Shown here one piece after another: positions 24,752-33,918 of a DNA stretch of 64,000 nucleotides (position 1 is its first letter; each line of letters opens with the position of its first letter). The notes under the pieces are model-generated. The model was not told where the DNA came from. It saw nothing but the letters and a program-made list of their open reading frames with translations, and made no database searches. The stretch covers positions 1 through 64,000 of the forward strand of contig JAJFGF010000062.1 of NCBI GenBank assembly GCA_021776245.1, read 5' to 3'. The translations under genes were made by a program, and so were the position numbers. This DNA is from Hyphococcus sp. (GTDB lineage: Bacteria; Pseudomonadota; Alphaproteobacteria; Caulobacterales; Parvularculaceae).

Positions 24752-26918
24752 GGGTGATTCCTTTGCGTGCTAAAAGTTGCTGCCAGGCCGGATCCTGACG
24801 AAGCTTCGCCAGTTCCGGATCATTGATGATTTCATTGACGGCGTAGCCGGCGTCAATCGCCCTTTCCAAAAGATTGATGGCGCTAATCCGATCCCCGAGA
24901 ATTTCCTTGGTCACGCCGGCGCGGTAAAAGATAATCGGTTGAGAAACCGGCGGTGTTACGGCAATGGCGAGGGATGATTTCGCCAGCGATGCGTCGCCGC
25001 CCTTCGCCGCATAGAGCGCCAGACGGCTATTTAGTCCAGGATGTTTTGGGCGCTTGGTGATATCGGTTTGGATTAACTGAACGGCGCGACGATAGGCTAG
25101 TTCCGCATCATCTCTTTTCTCCGGAACCCACCGATAAGCATCCGCCAAATTCGCCCAATAAAAATAAGTCTGTGTGTTACCCTCAAACTCAAGCGTTCGT
25201 TCAAATGCTGTAGCGGCCTGCGCATAACGCCCTTGAAAGAACAGATAGACGCCGAGATTATTGTAGAGCTTTGGATTCTTCTCAACCTTCAATCCATCTT
25301 GAATAATTGATATAGCCTCAGCGGTTTTTCCCTGCATATGCAGCACCTGTGCAAGGTTCGCATAGGAAAAAGCACTATCCGATTCTATCGAAATGCCTTT
25401 TCTGAATATTTTTTCCGCTTCAGCATATTCGCCCTGGCGCGATAACAGACCTCCATAATCATCATAAAAAATCCGTTCCTCCGGATGCGTCTCAATCGCT
25501 TTTTCCAGAACCGCAATCGCGCCGTCATAATCGCCCTGCTTTTTGAGCGTCCGCGCACGGCCTTCCAGCGCCAGGGGATGACCGGGATCAAGCATCTCCG
25601 CCGCATCGTAAAGTTCATGAGCGCGGGTAAAGTCGCTGTTAAATTCCGCAGCCCAGGCGGCGGCGATATTGGCGAGCGCCAGATGCGGGTCAGCCTTGAG
25701 CGACGCGTCGGCATAGGCGGTCGCCCGGCGCAAAGTCGCCGGATCGGTTTCCATGCTGGTATATTCGCGGATCAGGGCGAGGGCGAGGCCGGCCGACGCC
25801 GCCGCATGGTCAGGATCGTCTGAAAGAATGCGTCCGAAAAGGTCCTGCGCTTCCTTGACCGCGCCCTTCTTTTCAAAATGCCGGACAAGACCAATCCCCT
25901 GCTCCATCCGCACGCTGACCGGCGGCGCCACATCGCGGGAAATAACCAGCCCGGCCCAGGCGACAACCCCAAGCGCCGCTGCGGCGCCGACGATTTTTGC
26001 CCATTGCGGCGTAGCGCGCCGCCGCAAGAGGACCCGTGCCCATTGTTTGAGCCGCATTACGGCCAGCGCCGCCGCGCCGCCCTCGCCCCGTGCGGCGGCA
26101 AACCCCGCGCGCGCCTGCGCCATGGATTGAAACCGTGCGTCCTCGTCTTTTTCCAGCATCCGCGCGACAACTGCTTCCACACTCGCGGGAATTTCCGGTC
26201 TTAATTTTCGCAACGGCGCCGGCGCATCGTTAAGAATGCGCTGTAAGACAGCGCCCTGGCTTTCGGCGTCAAAGGCGCGTTTTCCGCAAAGCATTTCATA
26301 AAGAACAGCGCCGAGTGAAAAAATATCGGCGCGCGCATCGCCCGCCCGGCCCATGACAATCTCCGGCGCCATGTAAGGCAGCGTTCCTTGAAGCGACGTC
26401 GTTGCCTCGCCCCCCGCCGATATTGTCGCCAGCGCATCCTCGCGGCCATCAATTTTCGCAAGGCCAAAATCGATCAGGCGCGGCACGCCCGCTTGATCCA
26501 ACACAATATTGCCGGGCTTGATATCCCCATGCACAATCCCAAGCGCATGCGCGGCGGCAAGCGCATCCAAAAGCTGGTCAGCAATAGCAAGCGCATCGAC
26601 GATTTCAAACGCACCGCGGTCAAGATGATCCGACAGCGGCGCACCGTCCACATATTCCATGACGAGATAGGTCTCGCCATCCTGCTCGATGATTTCATAG
26701 AGCGTAACGACATTGGCATGGCGCAATTGCGCCAGTGTTTTGGCTTCCCGCAGGATCCCATCGCCGTCCGCCGCCCGGCTCACACCGGATTTAAGCGACT
26801 TCAAAGCGACGGTGCGGCCCAATACTGTATCGCGCGCCTGAACGACCACACCATGGGCGCCGGAACCGATATCGCCCAACAGAATATATTTGCCAACAAG
26901 CCCGGCGGGCGCCGCCAT
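24744..26918 (-). CDS. Membrane Ser/Thr kinase with C-terminal TPR domain
   Basis: 724 residues. Kinase domain at ~8-275: GDIGSGAHGVV loop, VALK (Lys40), HGDIKPGN (residues 130-137), DFG (150-152) and APE (184-186). HGD replaces the usual HRD, so this is a non-RD kinase and probably does not depend on activation-loop phosphorylation. One membrane segment at ~308-326. The outer or C-terminal part is TPR repeats (~345-720; EYAEAEKIFRKGISIESDSA is one). GGAGGGGG precedes the ATG. It is divergent from an FHA-like sigma-54 activator, a likely substrate or partner, and is followed by two paralogous small proteins. Confidence 0.88.
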   Translation of the reverse strand: MAAPAGLVGKYILLGDIGSGAHGVVVQARDTVLGRTVALKSLKSGVSRAADGDGILREAKTLAQLRHANVVTLYEIIEQDGETYLVMEYVDGAPLSDHLDRGAFEIVDALAIADQLLDALAAAHALGIVHGDIKPGNIVLDQAGVPRLIDFGLAKIDGREDALATISAGGEATTSLQGTLPYMAPEIVMGRAGDARADIFSLGAVLYEMLCGKRAFDAESQGAVLQRILNDAPAPLRKLRPEIPASVEAVVARMLEKDEDARFQSMAQARAGFAAARGEGGAAALAVMRLKQWARVLLRRRATPQWAKIVGAAAALGVVAWAGLVISRDVAPPVSVRMEQGIGLVRHFEKKGAVKEAQDLFGRILSDDPDHAAASAGLALALIREYTSMETDPATLRRATAYADASLKADPHLALANIAAAWAAEFNSDFTRAHELYDAAEMLDPGHPLALEGRARTLKKQGDYDGAIAVLEKAIETHPEERIFYDDYGGLLSRQGEYAEAEKIFRKGISIESDSAFSYANLAQVLHMQGKTAEAISIIQDGLKVEKNPKLYNNLGVYLFFQGRYAQAATAFERTLEFEGNTQTYFYWANLADAYRWVPEKRDDAELAYRRAVQLIQTDITKRPKHPGLNSRLALYAAKGGDASLAKSSLAIAVTPPVSQPIIFYRAGVTKEILGDRISAINLLERAIDAGYAVNEIINDPELAKLRQDPAWQQLLARKGITHG

Positions 26919-26997
26919 TCCCCCTCCAAAACCGGCAATAAACGCAATAGGTTTAATCGCCTGATATTTTGCAATGCTGCCATCAACCCCCTATTGA

Positions 26998-27026
26998 CTT
27001 ATATATTGTGCACGAGTTCCTAGCAA
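26998..27026 (-). promoter_or_regulatory. Candidate sigma-70 promoter of the kinase operon
   Basis: On the minus strand TTGCTA and TATAAG are 17 bases apart in the gap between the divergent kinase and activator genes, giving a leader of about 75 bases. Confidence 0.4.
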
Positions 27027-27068
27027 TGCCTGCCACAGCAAAATAAAGACGCCGAGGTTTCCCCATCA

Positions 27069-28655
27069 ATGACAAAAGACCATGTGAGCGAACTCGATAC
27101 GCTGGCGGAATCGCTTCGCGCCAGCGCAGAAAATATCGCCGCAAACGCCAGCGTCTTAAGTCTGGGCGTCATCTGGCACAATAATTTCGACCTGATCGGA
27201 GCGACCGCGCCGTTGCGCTTCGATGCATCCGGAAAGGCGGCTGTTTCGAGACTGTCGCCGGTTTTTGCCGTGCAGGACGACAAGGCGGCGACGTCTTTAC
27301 AGGATCAACATATTTCACGCTCACCGCTGATAATTGAACGGCTTTCGCCAACCGGGTTTGCATTCACGCCGCCCAACAGTCCCATGTCGGTCTCCATCAA
27401 CGGCCGCGAAATCACGGAGCGCACGACAGCGCATTTTGACGCGCTTGGTGAAGAAATCATCCTTACACTGGCAAACAGCGCCGTTCTTTGCATCTTTAAC
27501 GCGCCGGCCCGGCAAACTTCCGGGGCGGAAGATTTCGGTCTCACCGGCGTTAGCAAAACCATCGCCAGTACAAGAGAGGCGATCCGCTGCGTCGCCAATG
27601 TCAATGTTCCAGCGCTAATTCGCGGCGAAACCGGTACAGGCAAGGAACTGGTCGCCCAGGCGATCCATCGCATGAGTGATCGCGCCGGCAGACCGCTGCT
27701 TGCCGTCAACATGGCGACCTTGTCATCGGCGCTTGCCGCCGCTGAATTATTCGGCGTAAAGCGCGGCGCCTTTACCGGCGCATCACAGGATAAAAAGGGC
27801 CTGTTTGAACAGGCTGAGGGCGGTTTTTTATTCCTCGATGAAATCGGTGATACGCCCCGCGATGTACAACCGATGTTGCTGCGGGCGCTGGAAACCGGCG
27901 AAATCCGACGCGTTGGCGATGACAAAATGCGCAAAGTCGATGTCCGCATCGTCGCCGCAACGGACCGGTCGCTGGAATGGCAGGAAGGCGAGCCTTCTTT
28001 CAGCCAGCCGCTATTAAGGCGGCTTGAAAGTTTTACGATCGACCTGCCGCCGCTGCGCTTGCGGCGCGTTGATATCGGCATCCTGATCAAAGCGTTTTTG
28101 CGCGACGGGTTCGGCAATGATCCACAAAGCCCGCGCCATGCCCTGGCGACGGACAGCGTCTGCAAAATGGCGCTCCATGACTGGCCCGGCAATATACGCG
28201 AGCTTCGCAATATGGTGCAAAGGATTATGCTCGGCCAGCCGGTCGCATTTGAGCGGCTCCATGAGGCGCCGCCGATAGACCATGGCGAAAAATCACTGCG
28301 TCCGAACCCTGCCAAACCGCAATACCGGGTTTCATCATCTGTGAGCGATGATGAACTGATCGCAGCGCTTAATGAAAGTGATTGGGTGATTAAGGACGCC
28401 GCACAGAAACTCAATATTTCACGCACAGCGCTCTATGATTTGATGGAGAAATCCACGAAAATCCGAAAAGTCGATGACATCTCCGATGATGAATTGCGCA
28501 ACGCCGTCAAGCTCGACCCGTCAAGCGTCGCCGTCTGGGCGCGGCATTTGCGCGTCGGCCGTGAAGCCTTGCGTAAAAAAATCCGTTTGCTGCCTGATTT
28601 CGCGACGGTGATCGACCAACAACGCAACAAGAGCGGTGATCCGTCGTCAAACTGA
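27069..28655 (+). CDS. Sigma-54-dependent activator with FHA-like N-terminus
   Basis: 528 residues. Central AAA+ domain: Walker A GETGTGKE (186-193), the sigma-54-contacting GAFTGA loop (233-238) intact, Walker B FLFLDEIG (253-260) and the LLRRLESF arginine-finger segment. The first ~145 residues lack a response-regulator receiver; HISRSPLIIERLSPTGFAF and SVSINGREI are the pattern of a (degenerate) FHA domain, which binds phospho-threonine. Two helix-turn-helix units end the protein: a Fis-type one (~410-440) and a second (ELRNAVKLDPSS... REALRKKIRLL). Divergent from the kinase. The perfect sigma-54 promoter at 23491 is its obvious target. Confidence 0.92.
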   Translation: MTKDHVSELDTLAESLRASAENIAANASVLSLGVIWHNNFDLIGATAPLRFDASGKAAVSRLSPVFAVQDDKAATSLQDQHISRSPLIIERLSPTGFAFTPPNSPMSVSINGREITERTTAHFDALGEEIILTLANSAVLCIFNAPARQTSGAEDFGLTGVSKTIASTREAIRCVANVNVPALIRGETGTGKELVAQAIHRMSDRAGRPLLAVNMATLSSALAAAELFGVKRGAFTGASQDKKGLFEQAEGGFLFLDEIGDTPRDVQPMLLRALETGEIRRVGDDKMRKVDVRIVAATDRSLEWQEGEPSFSQPLLRRLESFTIDLPPLRLRRVDIGILIKAFLRDGFGNDPQSPRHALATDSVCKMALHDWPGNIRELRNMVQRIMLGQPVAFERLHEAPPIDHGEKSLRPNPAKPQYRVSSSVSDDELIAALNESDWVIKDAAQKLNISRTALYDLMEKSTKIRKVDDISDDELRNAVKLDPSSVAVWARHLRVGREALRKKIRLLPDFATVIDQQRNKSGDPSSN

Positions 28656-28769
28656 CACTTGATGTCCGGCGCCTGGATGATACGTCTCACTTTTCTCCCT
28701 GCCGCGCTTTGCACTGCGGCGAACATCCATAGGTACGCGCGCGTGAGTAGAGGCAAAGCGGCGCCCGTT

Positions 28770-29363
28770 TCATTCCTGATACTTTCGTCGCAGGTCCAGC
28801 GTCCAGTTCACCTGCCATGCGCCGGTCTCCGGGTCCTCATAAGCCTGCTCCCAAAAGGCGTGATCGTCGGCAATCATTTTCCAGCGGAACCGCATGCGAA
28901 ATTCCCTGCCCTGATTTGTTTCAACGCCGTAAAAGACGCCCACGCCATTTTCAAACCGCCCCCGCACCTGCTCCGTCAAATGCGGATAGGCTTTGCTCAT
29001 CCAGTGAAACTGCCATTCATTTTTATCGGGATCATAAGCCCGCATCATGATGCCATGCATGGGACGATCATTGAACGTCCCGTAAGTGTCGTTGATAGCG
29101 ACCAACCCGTCGAGCAGGATGCGATAGGTCGTCTCCATATGGTTTTCCAGCCAGACTTCCTCGTCGGCCATACGATTTTTGAGGCTGTGACTTTCAACCG
29201 ACCACATGCCCTCCAGCAGGTCGAAATTTTCCATTTGAGGACCCGTCGATGCCTCAAAACGCTCAATTCCCGGCGCTGTTTCAGCCAACGCGCCCACACA
29301 GAGGGACAATCCGGCCACAGCGGTTCCGGCAAATGTGAAAACACTTTTTATATGCATGATCAT
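28770..29363 (-). CDS. Secreted DUF1579-like protein
   Basis: A 197-residue exported protein with signal peptide ending near GALAE. The mature part opens with the DUF1579-type phrase FDLLEGMWSVES and has YRILLDGLVAINDTYG and NEWQFHWMSK strands, a lipocalin-like barrel. Substrate unknown. It is the last gene of a minus-strand run (31300, 30399, 29363) of exported proteins, 80 bases apart from its upstream neighbour. Two other proteins in the window (49738, 50910) carry related FDFWxGEW phrases. Confidence 0.7.
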   Translation of the reverse strand: MIMHIKSVFTFAGTAVAGLSLCVGALAETAPGIERFEASTGPQMENFDLLEGMWSVESHSLKNRMADEEVWLENHMETTYRILLDGLVAINDTYGTFNDRPMHGIMMRAYDPDKNEWQFHWMSKAYPHLTEQVRGRFENGVGVFYGVETNQGREFRMRFRWKMIADDHAFWEQAYEDPETGAWQVNWTLDLRRKYQE

Positions 29364-29445
29364 TTGATCTCTCTTCGCGTTATTAAACCAGACTGACGAC
29401 CGCTATATGTATCAAGGAATATCCGCGATCCATTCTGTGTGACGC

Positions 29446-30399
29446 TCAACCAGCGCAGGCGTCGATGACTTTGTCCCGTCGGCAGGCGAGAAACTTTTCA
29501 ATCCCCTTGATCATCTGTTGATAATTGTGATTTTGGTAGCTATAGGGCGCCCGCACTGATCGGTGATACCACCGATCATCGATAATGTTTTCAAACAGCG
29601 TTGCATCATAGGCGGGATGTTGACCCTCGACAGATCTGCGTTGCTTTAAATGCGCCTTCAGACCGTCAACGATACTGTCGGCCAATTCAAATGCCTCCCG
29701 CTCACGTCCGATCTGTTCAAATGAAGAATAACAAGCCGCGACAAGTCTGAGCGTTCCGTATGGCGCATCCTTTGGCGTTGCCGCGATAGTAGCCAGCGCG
29801 AGTTCAACTGCGCGATCATGTTCGCCGGTTTCAGCCCAATGAGCGCACAAAGACCGTTCACCGAAGCCAGGCATATCTGAAAATTCCGGTTTAAACTGGA
29901 AATTCTTGCGCTCATATTTTACGCCGCGCTCTAATCTTTCGAAATTTTCATAAAAACGCGCATCTATGGTTGCATGGCGCATCCGCGCCATCCAGCCATA
30001 CCAATCATCCCGATCGGTGAATTCTGCAAATTGGTCGTACGCTTTGTCGCCTTCAAACGCCATGAAATTGAGTTGTGCAAGGAAAAATCGCTCGTGGTCA
30101 TTTAAACCTTCTTTACGCGCTAACGGCAAAAGCGGTGAGACGATGTCGTCCTGCTTCCAATCAGGCTGAAGATAATTTTGCGCGTGCGCGTAGGCAACAA
30201 GACTGGAAGGCAGGACCGAGCCCTCCGTAACGGAGCCTGCCGGGGCCGTCGGCGCGCTCGAAATCCCGGTTGTCGCATCACCCGACGCCGGTTGCTGCGC
30301 CATCACCCAGGCCGACAAAGCAAATAATAAGATTACTGGAACGCCGGCGTAGCGAAATAGGTTCTTTGCTGAATGCTCGCGTCTGATTTTTTCTTGCAT
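29446..30399 (-). CDS. Membrane-anchored or secreted protein, function unknown
   Basis: 317 residues with a single N-terminal hydrophobic segment (FRYAGVPVILLFALSAWVM) preceded by basic residues; cleavage after AWVMAQ is possible. The rest is mostly helical (FFLAQLNFMAFEGDKAYDQF, ELALATIAATPKDAPYGTLR) and suggests TPR-like hairpins. Two Cys near the end (ACRRD, DACAG) could pair. It lies between two other exported-protein genes in one direction, so an operon is likely. No named family recognised. Confidence 0.6.
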   Translation of the reverse strand: MQEKIRREHSAKNLFRYAGVPVILLFALSAWVMAQQPASGDATTGISSAPTAPAGSVTEGSVLPSSLVAYAHAQNYLQPDWKQDDIVSPLLPLARKEGLNDHERFFLAQLNFMAFEGDKAYDQFAEFTDRDDWYGWMARMRHATIDARFYENFERLERGVKYERKNFQFKPEFSDMPGFGERSLCAHWAETGEHDRAVELALATIAATPKDAPYGTLRLVAACYSSFEQIGREREAFELADSIVDGLKAHLKQRRSVEGQHPAYDATLFENIIDDRWYHRSVRAPYSYQNHNYQQMIKGIEKFLACRRDKVIDACAG

Positions 30400-30478
30400 G
30401 GTGATATTCCTGTTGTTTGGCGATCCGGCGCTGCTGGAATTGGCGGACCCATGTTGTCGGTAATTGAAGGCGCGGTAT

Positions 30479-31300
30479 TCAGAGCGGGTTGAAACTGATC
30501 ACGCCGGAGACGAAATCTCGTTTCCCGCCAACGTCACGATGGCGCCTGATCAGGAACGGCGCCTCGCGGCTGATCCAGTATTTGTGGATCGTTCCATCTT
30601 TCGAATTTTCCTGGATGACCCAGCATTCACAACTCACGCCGGATGGGAGTTCGAGATTTTCTCTTCCCGTTACCTCAAAAGACGTGAGCACGGAGGCGAC
30701 GCTGCCATCTTTACGCGGCTCGTCTTTCGGCATTTTGAATTTTGTTCCGACCGCAAGCGGCAATATTGCAGCCATGGTCGGCGAAAAGCCCAGCCCCTCG
30801 AAATACCCATTATTGTCGAGCACGCCCGTTGTATGAATTGGCGCACCGCCGGCAACCGGCACACGGACCAGATTATAGCTGTCCGCCTCGGCCCGCATAA
30901 AAACAAACTCCGGTCCCCAGGCAAAATACGGGCTGTTAAATGTTTCAATGCGCAGGCTATCCGCATCAATCGTGCGGTGATCGACAATGACGCCTTGCGG
31001 CATCTCAATAATATTCAAAACGCTTATTTTTTTTCCGTCATCGCCCTTAAATTTGCGTACCTGATTGAAAAACCGTCCGAAAGCGCTGGCATATTCGACC
31101 TCGTAAGGCTCAAATTCAGGAACATCTAACCGCGCATCTCCTGGCAGTATGATAATTTCACGCTCGGCGGGCGCCTCCCCGCCGCCGGATGCCGGCTGAG
31201 CGCTTGCCTCTGTTGTGACATCGGCGCCGCACGCCGCAAGGGTCAAAATGAGTACCGGGAAAAAATTGAAAAGCGCTCGCTGATCTATCCGTTTCTTCAT
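30479..31300 (-). CDS. Lipoprotein, function unknown
   Basis: 273 residues with lipobox LTLAAC and a Ser/Gly/Ala-rich linker after the Cys. The mature domain is beta-rich (FVFMRAEADSYNLVRVPVAG, SVASVLTSFEVTGRENL) and ends with YWISREAPFLIRRH, a phrase seen in DUF3108-like periplasmic proteins. It is first in the run with the 317-aa and DUF1579-like proteins, all directed to the envelope. Confidence 0.65.
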   Translation of the reverse strand: MKKRIDQRALFNFFPVLILTLAACGADVTTEASAQPASGGGEAPAEREIIILPGDARLDVPEFEPYEVEYASAFGRFFNQVRKFKGDDGKKISVLNIIEMPQGVIVDHRTIDADSLRIETFNSPYFAWGPEFVFMRAEADSYNLVRVPVAGGAPIHTTGVLDNNGYFEGLGFSPTMAAILPLAVGTKFKMPKDEPRKDGSVASVLTSFEVTGRENLELPSGVSCECWVIQENSKDGTIHKYWISREAPFLIRRHRDVGGKRDFVSGVISFNPL

Positions 31301-31567
31301 CGCAGGGGCAGTCCTCTTTTATATTGATGCACAGTGAGAAAAAAAGCTCATGAATGCAGGGCGAACCATCCCGCCGTCTTCGCAACTTTCATGTGTATGC
31401 AGCTGGTTGCGCAACGCCTATGTGACCATTGGTCGATAAATAGTGATGGCGGTCGCCCACAGCCCCCAGCGCACAAGGGGTGAATGGCGACAATTGCGGG
31501 GCGGATGGTTTCGGTATTCGGTCAAATGGCTGAGGCAGGCAATGGCGGCGCTCGCCAAAATTTGCTT

Positions 31568-32458
31568 TTAGCCCACGGATTTCAGCATTTCCCGCAATGC
31601 AGACAGTTTACGCCGGCTGAGCGGCGCTGCTTCTTCATTTGAAAGCTGGACGATAAAGCCGCTGCCATCGCTTTCCGGTTTAATCGCAAGCACATGCCGG
31701 CCATTGACCAGGGCGCCGCGATGGGATCTAAAAAAACCGCCGGCGCCAAACTCCCTGTCAATTTGCGACAGTGTCTTGCGCACCAGTGTGACGCCGCGCG
31801 CTGTATGCAGCTCCGCATAGTTTCCCGATGCTTTGACCCAATATATATCGGCAAGGGGAATAGACAGCATTTTACCGTTTTCCCGCACCTCATATCGCGT
31901 GAGCGGCGCAGCCTGGCGGCGGCGGCCGTTGAGAACAAACAAAACCGCCGCCGCCGCGATCGCATAAGCGATGAGCCACAATCCGGCATAGCCCAGCCAC
32001 GTTTCACCAAATGCGTGAAGTATATGGATGGGCTCCCAGGCCCAGGACGCCGTCGCATTCATCGCGAGGAGCAATATCGTCAACAAAAACAGATGCGCCG
32101 CGGACAACAAGATACCCAGCCCGCTCAAGCGTATGATAATTTTCTCCCAATTGACCCTGTCTGCGCCGGTAAGACGCGCAACCGCCAGCCAGGAAAGCCG
32201 GGGCGCGAAGACCCAAATGCCGTAAAACAACAGCAAGATCGCCAGTTGCGTCACGAGGTTCACATTGGGCGCGCGCGCCACGTGATATAATGTGATCTTG
32301 ATCGCATCGAACGCATAGAGCGCTGCGGGAATGATCGCCGCATACAACCAGAAAATTGGTCGCCATTGCATCGAAGCAGCGTTTCCGCCGTTTTGTCCCG
32401 ATCCTTTGCCAAATGCGGACAAAAGGCCGCCAAATGCCGGTTTGGTTTGCTCGCTCAT
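31568..32458 (-). CDS. Membrane-bound LytTR transcription regulator
   Basis: 296 residues. Four predicted membrane helices at ~30-185 (for example LAILLLFYGIWVFAP, LFLLTILLLAMNATA, LIAYAIAAAAVLFVL), then a LytTR DNA-binding domain at ~195-293 with IPLADIYWVKASGNYAELHT, LSQIDREFGAGGFFRSHRG and ALVNGRHVLAIK. LytTR domains bind DNA through a beta-fold; the membrane part replaces a receiver domain, so signal sensing probably occurs in the membrane. No histidine kinase is nearby. Target genes are not evident. Confidence 0.88.
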   Translation of the reverse strand: MSEQTKPAFGGLLSAFGKGSGQNGGNAASMQWRPIFWLYAAIIPAALYAFDAIKITLYHVARAPNVNLVTQLAILLLFYGIWVFAPRLSWLAVARLTGADRVNWEKIIIRLSGLGILLSAAHLFLLTILLLAMNATASWAWEPIHILHAFGETWLGYAGLWLIAYAIAAAAVLFVLNGRRRQAAPLTRYEVRENGKMLSIPLADIYWVKASGNYAELHTARGVTLVRKTLSQIDREFGAGGFFRSHRGALVNGRHVLAIKPESDGSGFIVQLSNEEAAPLSRRKLSALREMLKSVG

Positions 32459-32618
32459 TTATAACATCTCTACGCATCGACGGAAAAGCAAAGCTGAAAC
32501 CGCGCGCCAACCGCTCAATATCTGACGCTATTGAGCCCAAACGCAACACCATTCATAGCGCGATTTCCGCCGATCGTCCCATTTTCGGAACAATTGGACA
32601 CGGCAATGAGGGACTGAC

Positions 32619-33314
32619 TTATTCCCGCTTTCCATCCCGCGCTTCATATTGCCTTAAGCACTCAGCGAGGGAACGCTCCGGCGCAGGCGTGTAGCGCCGT
32701 CCGGCAGGCATTAACTCCGCCATGCGATCGAGGCGGAACATTCTGAAATCATCGCGCAATTCGCACCAGGCAATCAGCGTCCACACCTTCCCCCAGAACC
32801 ACAGGCCCAGAGGCTGAACATCGCGCGTTGTCGCTGCGCCTTTTTCGTCTCTATAGGCAAAGGACAAAACATCGCGCGTCTCAATCGCAACTTCCGCAAC
32901 GTCGATCAATTTGCGCAAATCGTCGCTCATTTCCATGGGCGGCGCAAATACTTTGGTGTCTGCGACGCGTGCGCGTTCGCCTTCGGGCAGCACCGCTTCA
33001 ATCTTGACCAGCGCTTCGACGGCGGCGCGCGCCATAGTGACGCCGCCCCAGGCCTTGATCATGCGCGCGCCGGCGACCAGCGCGACAATTTCATCGCGGG
33101 TAAACATCAAGGGCGGCAAATCAAAGCCGCTGCGCAGGATGTAGCCGACGCCCGCTTCGCCGTCGATTGGCGTTCCCGTCGCCTGCAGATCGGCAATGTC
33201 GCGATAAATCGTCCGTTCAGAAACTTCCAATCGTTCGGCAAGCATCGCGGCGGTGACGAGCCGACCGCCTCTTAGATATTGCACAATCTGAAAAAGGCGG
33301 TCGGCCCGGCGCAT
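32619..33314 (-). CDS. HTH-WYL (YafY/DeoR-type) transcription regulator
   Basis: 231 residues. N-terminal winged helix with RLFQIVQYLRGGRLVTAAML and ERTIYRDIADLQATG, followed by a WYL domain at ~135-200 (ETRDVLSFAYRDEKGAATTR, VQPLGLWFWGKVWTLIAWC). WYL regulators usually sense a nucleotide or nucleic-acid ligand and often repress neighbouring genes. It begins 3 bases after the VOC protein gene, so both are translated from one message and it may autoregulate. Confidence 0.9.
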   Translation of the reverse strand: MRRADRLFQIVQYLRGGRLVTAAMLAERLEVSERTIYRDIADLQATGTPIDGEAGVGYILRSGFDLPPLMFTRDEIVALVAGARMIKAWGGVTMARAAVEALVKIEAVLPEGERARVADTKVFAPPMEMSDDLRKLIDVAEVAIETRDVLSFAYRDEKGAATTRDVQPLGLWFWGKVWTLIAWCELRDDFRMFRLDRMAELMPAGRRYTPAPERSLAECLRQYEARDGKRE

Positions 33315-33317
33315 GAA

Positions 33318-33686
33318 TTAAGCCTTAAAAATCCCGACGGAATTTCCTTCAGTGTCGATGGCGTAAAAGAAAGAACCCGCAGGAATTGTAATCACATCGG
33401 AAACGACCTCGCCGCCGCCTTTTCTGACGCGGGTCATCGCATCATTCAATTCGCCCGGCGCCGCCAGATGAGCGGTAATTCCCTCGCCTTTTGGCGCGGG
33501 CTTTCCCGGATAGATATGGCCCGCCGCGCCCTGGCCGCCCGCATAGGGCAACATCGCCATGGGATTGGGTCCGTCCATATCTGTCAGCGGCGCTTCCAGC
33601 ACGGTTTCGTAAAATTTCTTCGCCCGCGCCATATCGGTCACAGGAATTTCCGCCCAGACAAGGCGGTTGGGGTTTTCAGTCGTCAT
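33318..33686 (-). CDS. VOC (glyoxalase-like) family protein
   Basis: 122 residues from ATG 33686 with TTGAGGAG upstream; the longer frame to 33815 lacks homology in its first 43 residues. One VOC domain: LVWAEIPVTDMARAKKFYET at the start, GAAGHIYPGKPAPKGEGITA in the middle, and SFFYAIDTEGNSVGIFKA at the end. Such proteins range from glyoxalases to antibiotic-resistance or regulatory proteins; metal ligands suggest possible activity. Cotranscribed with the WYL regulator. Confidence 0.85.
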   Translation of the reverse strand: MTTENPNRLVWAEIPVTDMARAKKFYETVLEAPLTDMDGPNPMAMLPYAGGQGAAGHIYPGKPAPKGEGITAHLAAPGELNDAMTRVRKGGGEVVSDVITIPAGSFFYAIDTEGNSVGIFKA

Positions 33687-33918
33687 GGCTTGCTCCTCAA
33701 TAAATGTCAGACCAGACGCTCTATGACATACCCCTCCTGACAGCATTCTGTCAGGAGCCTTTGAGAAATATCGGGGGGCCGGCAGCGGCGAATTTCGCCT
33801 CAATTGTCCATGCAAGCGACGGGTTTTAACGGGACTTGTCGCTATTTTATTAACCGCCTTGGAAGATAATAATTTCCCTTAAGCCAATATTAACCCTCGG
33901 GATGATGGGGATCGCACG

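Noticed and set aside
26994-27022. TTGACT followed by TTCCTA as promoter of the sigma-54 activator
   Set aside because: The -10 element is too poor to support the call.
27305-28426. Long minus-strand frame (373 codons) opposite the sigma-54 activator
   Set aside because: Lies wholly antisense to a gene with clear AAA+ motifs, lacks a ribosome site and is Ser/Arg-rich without family resemblance: a shadow frame.
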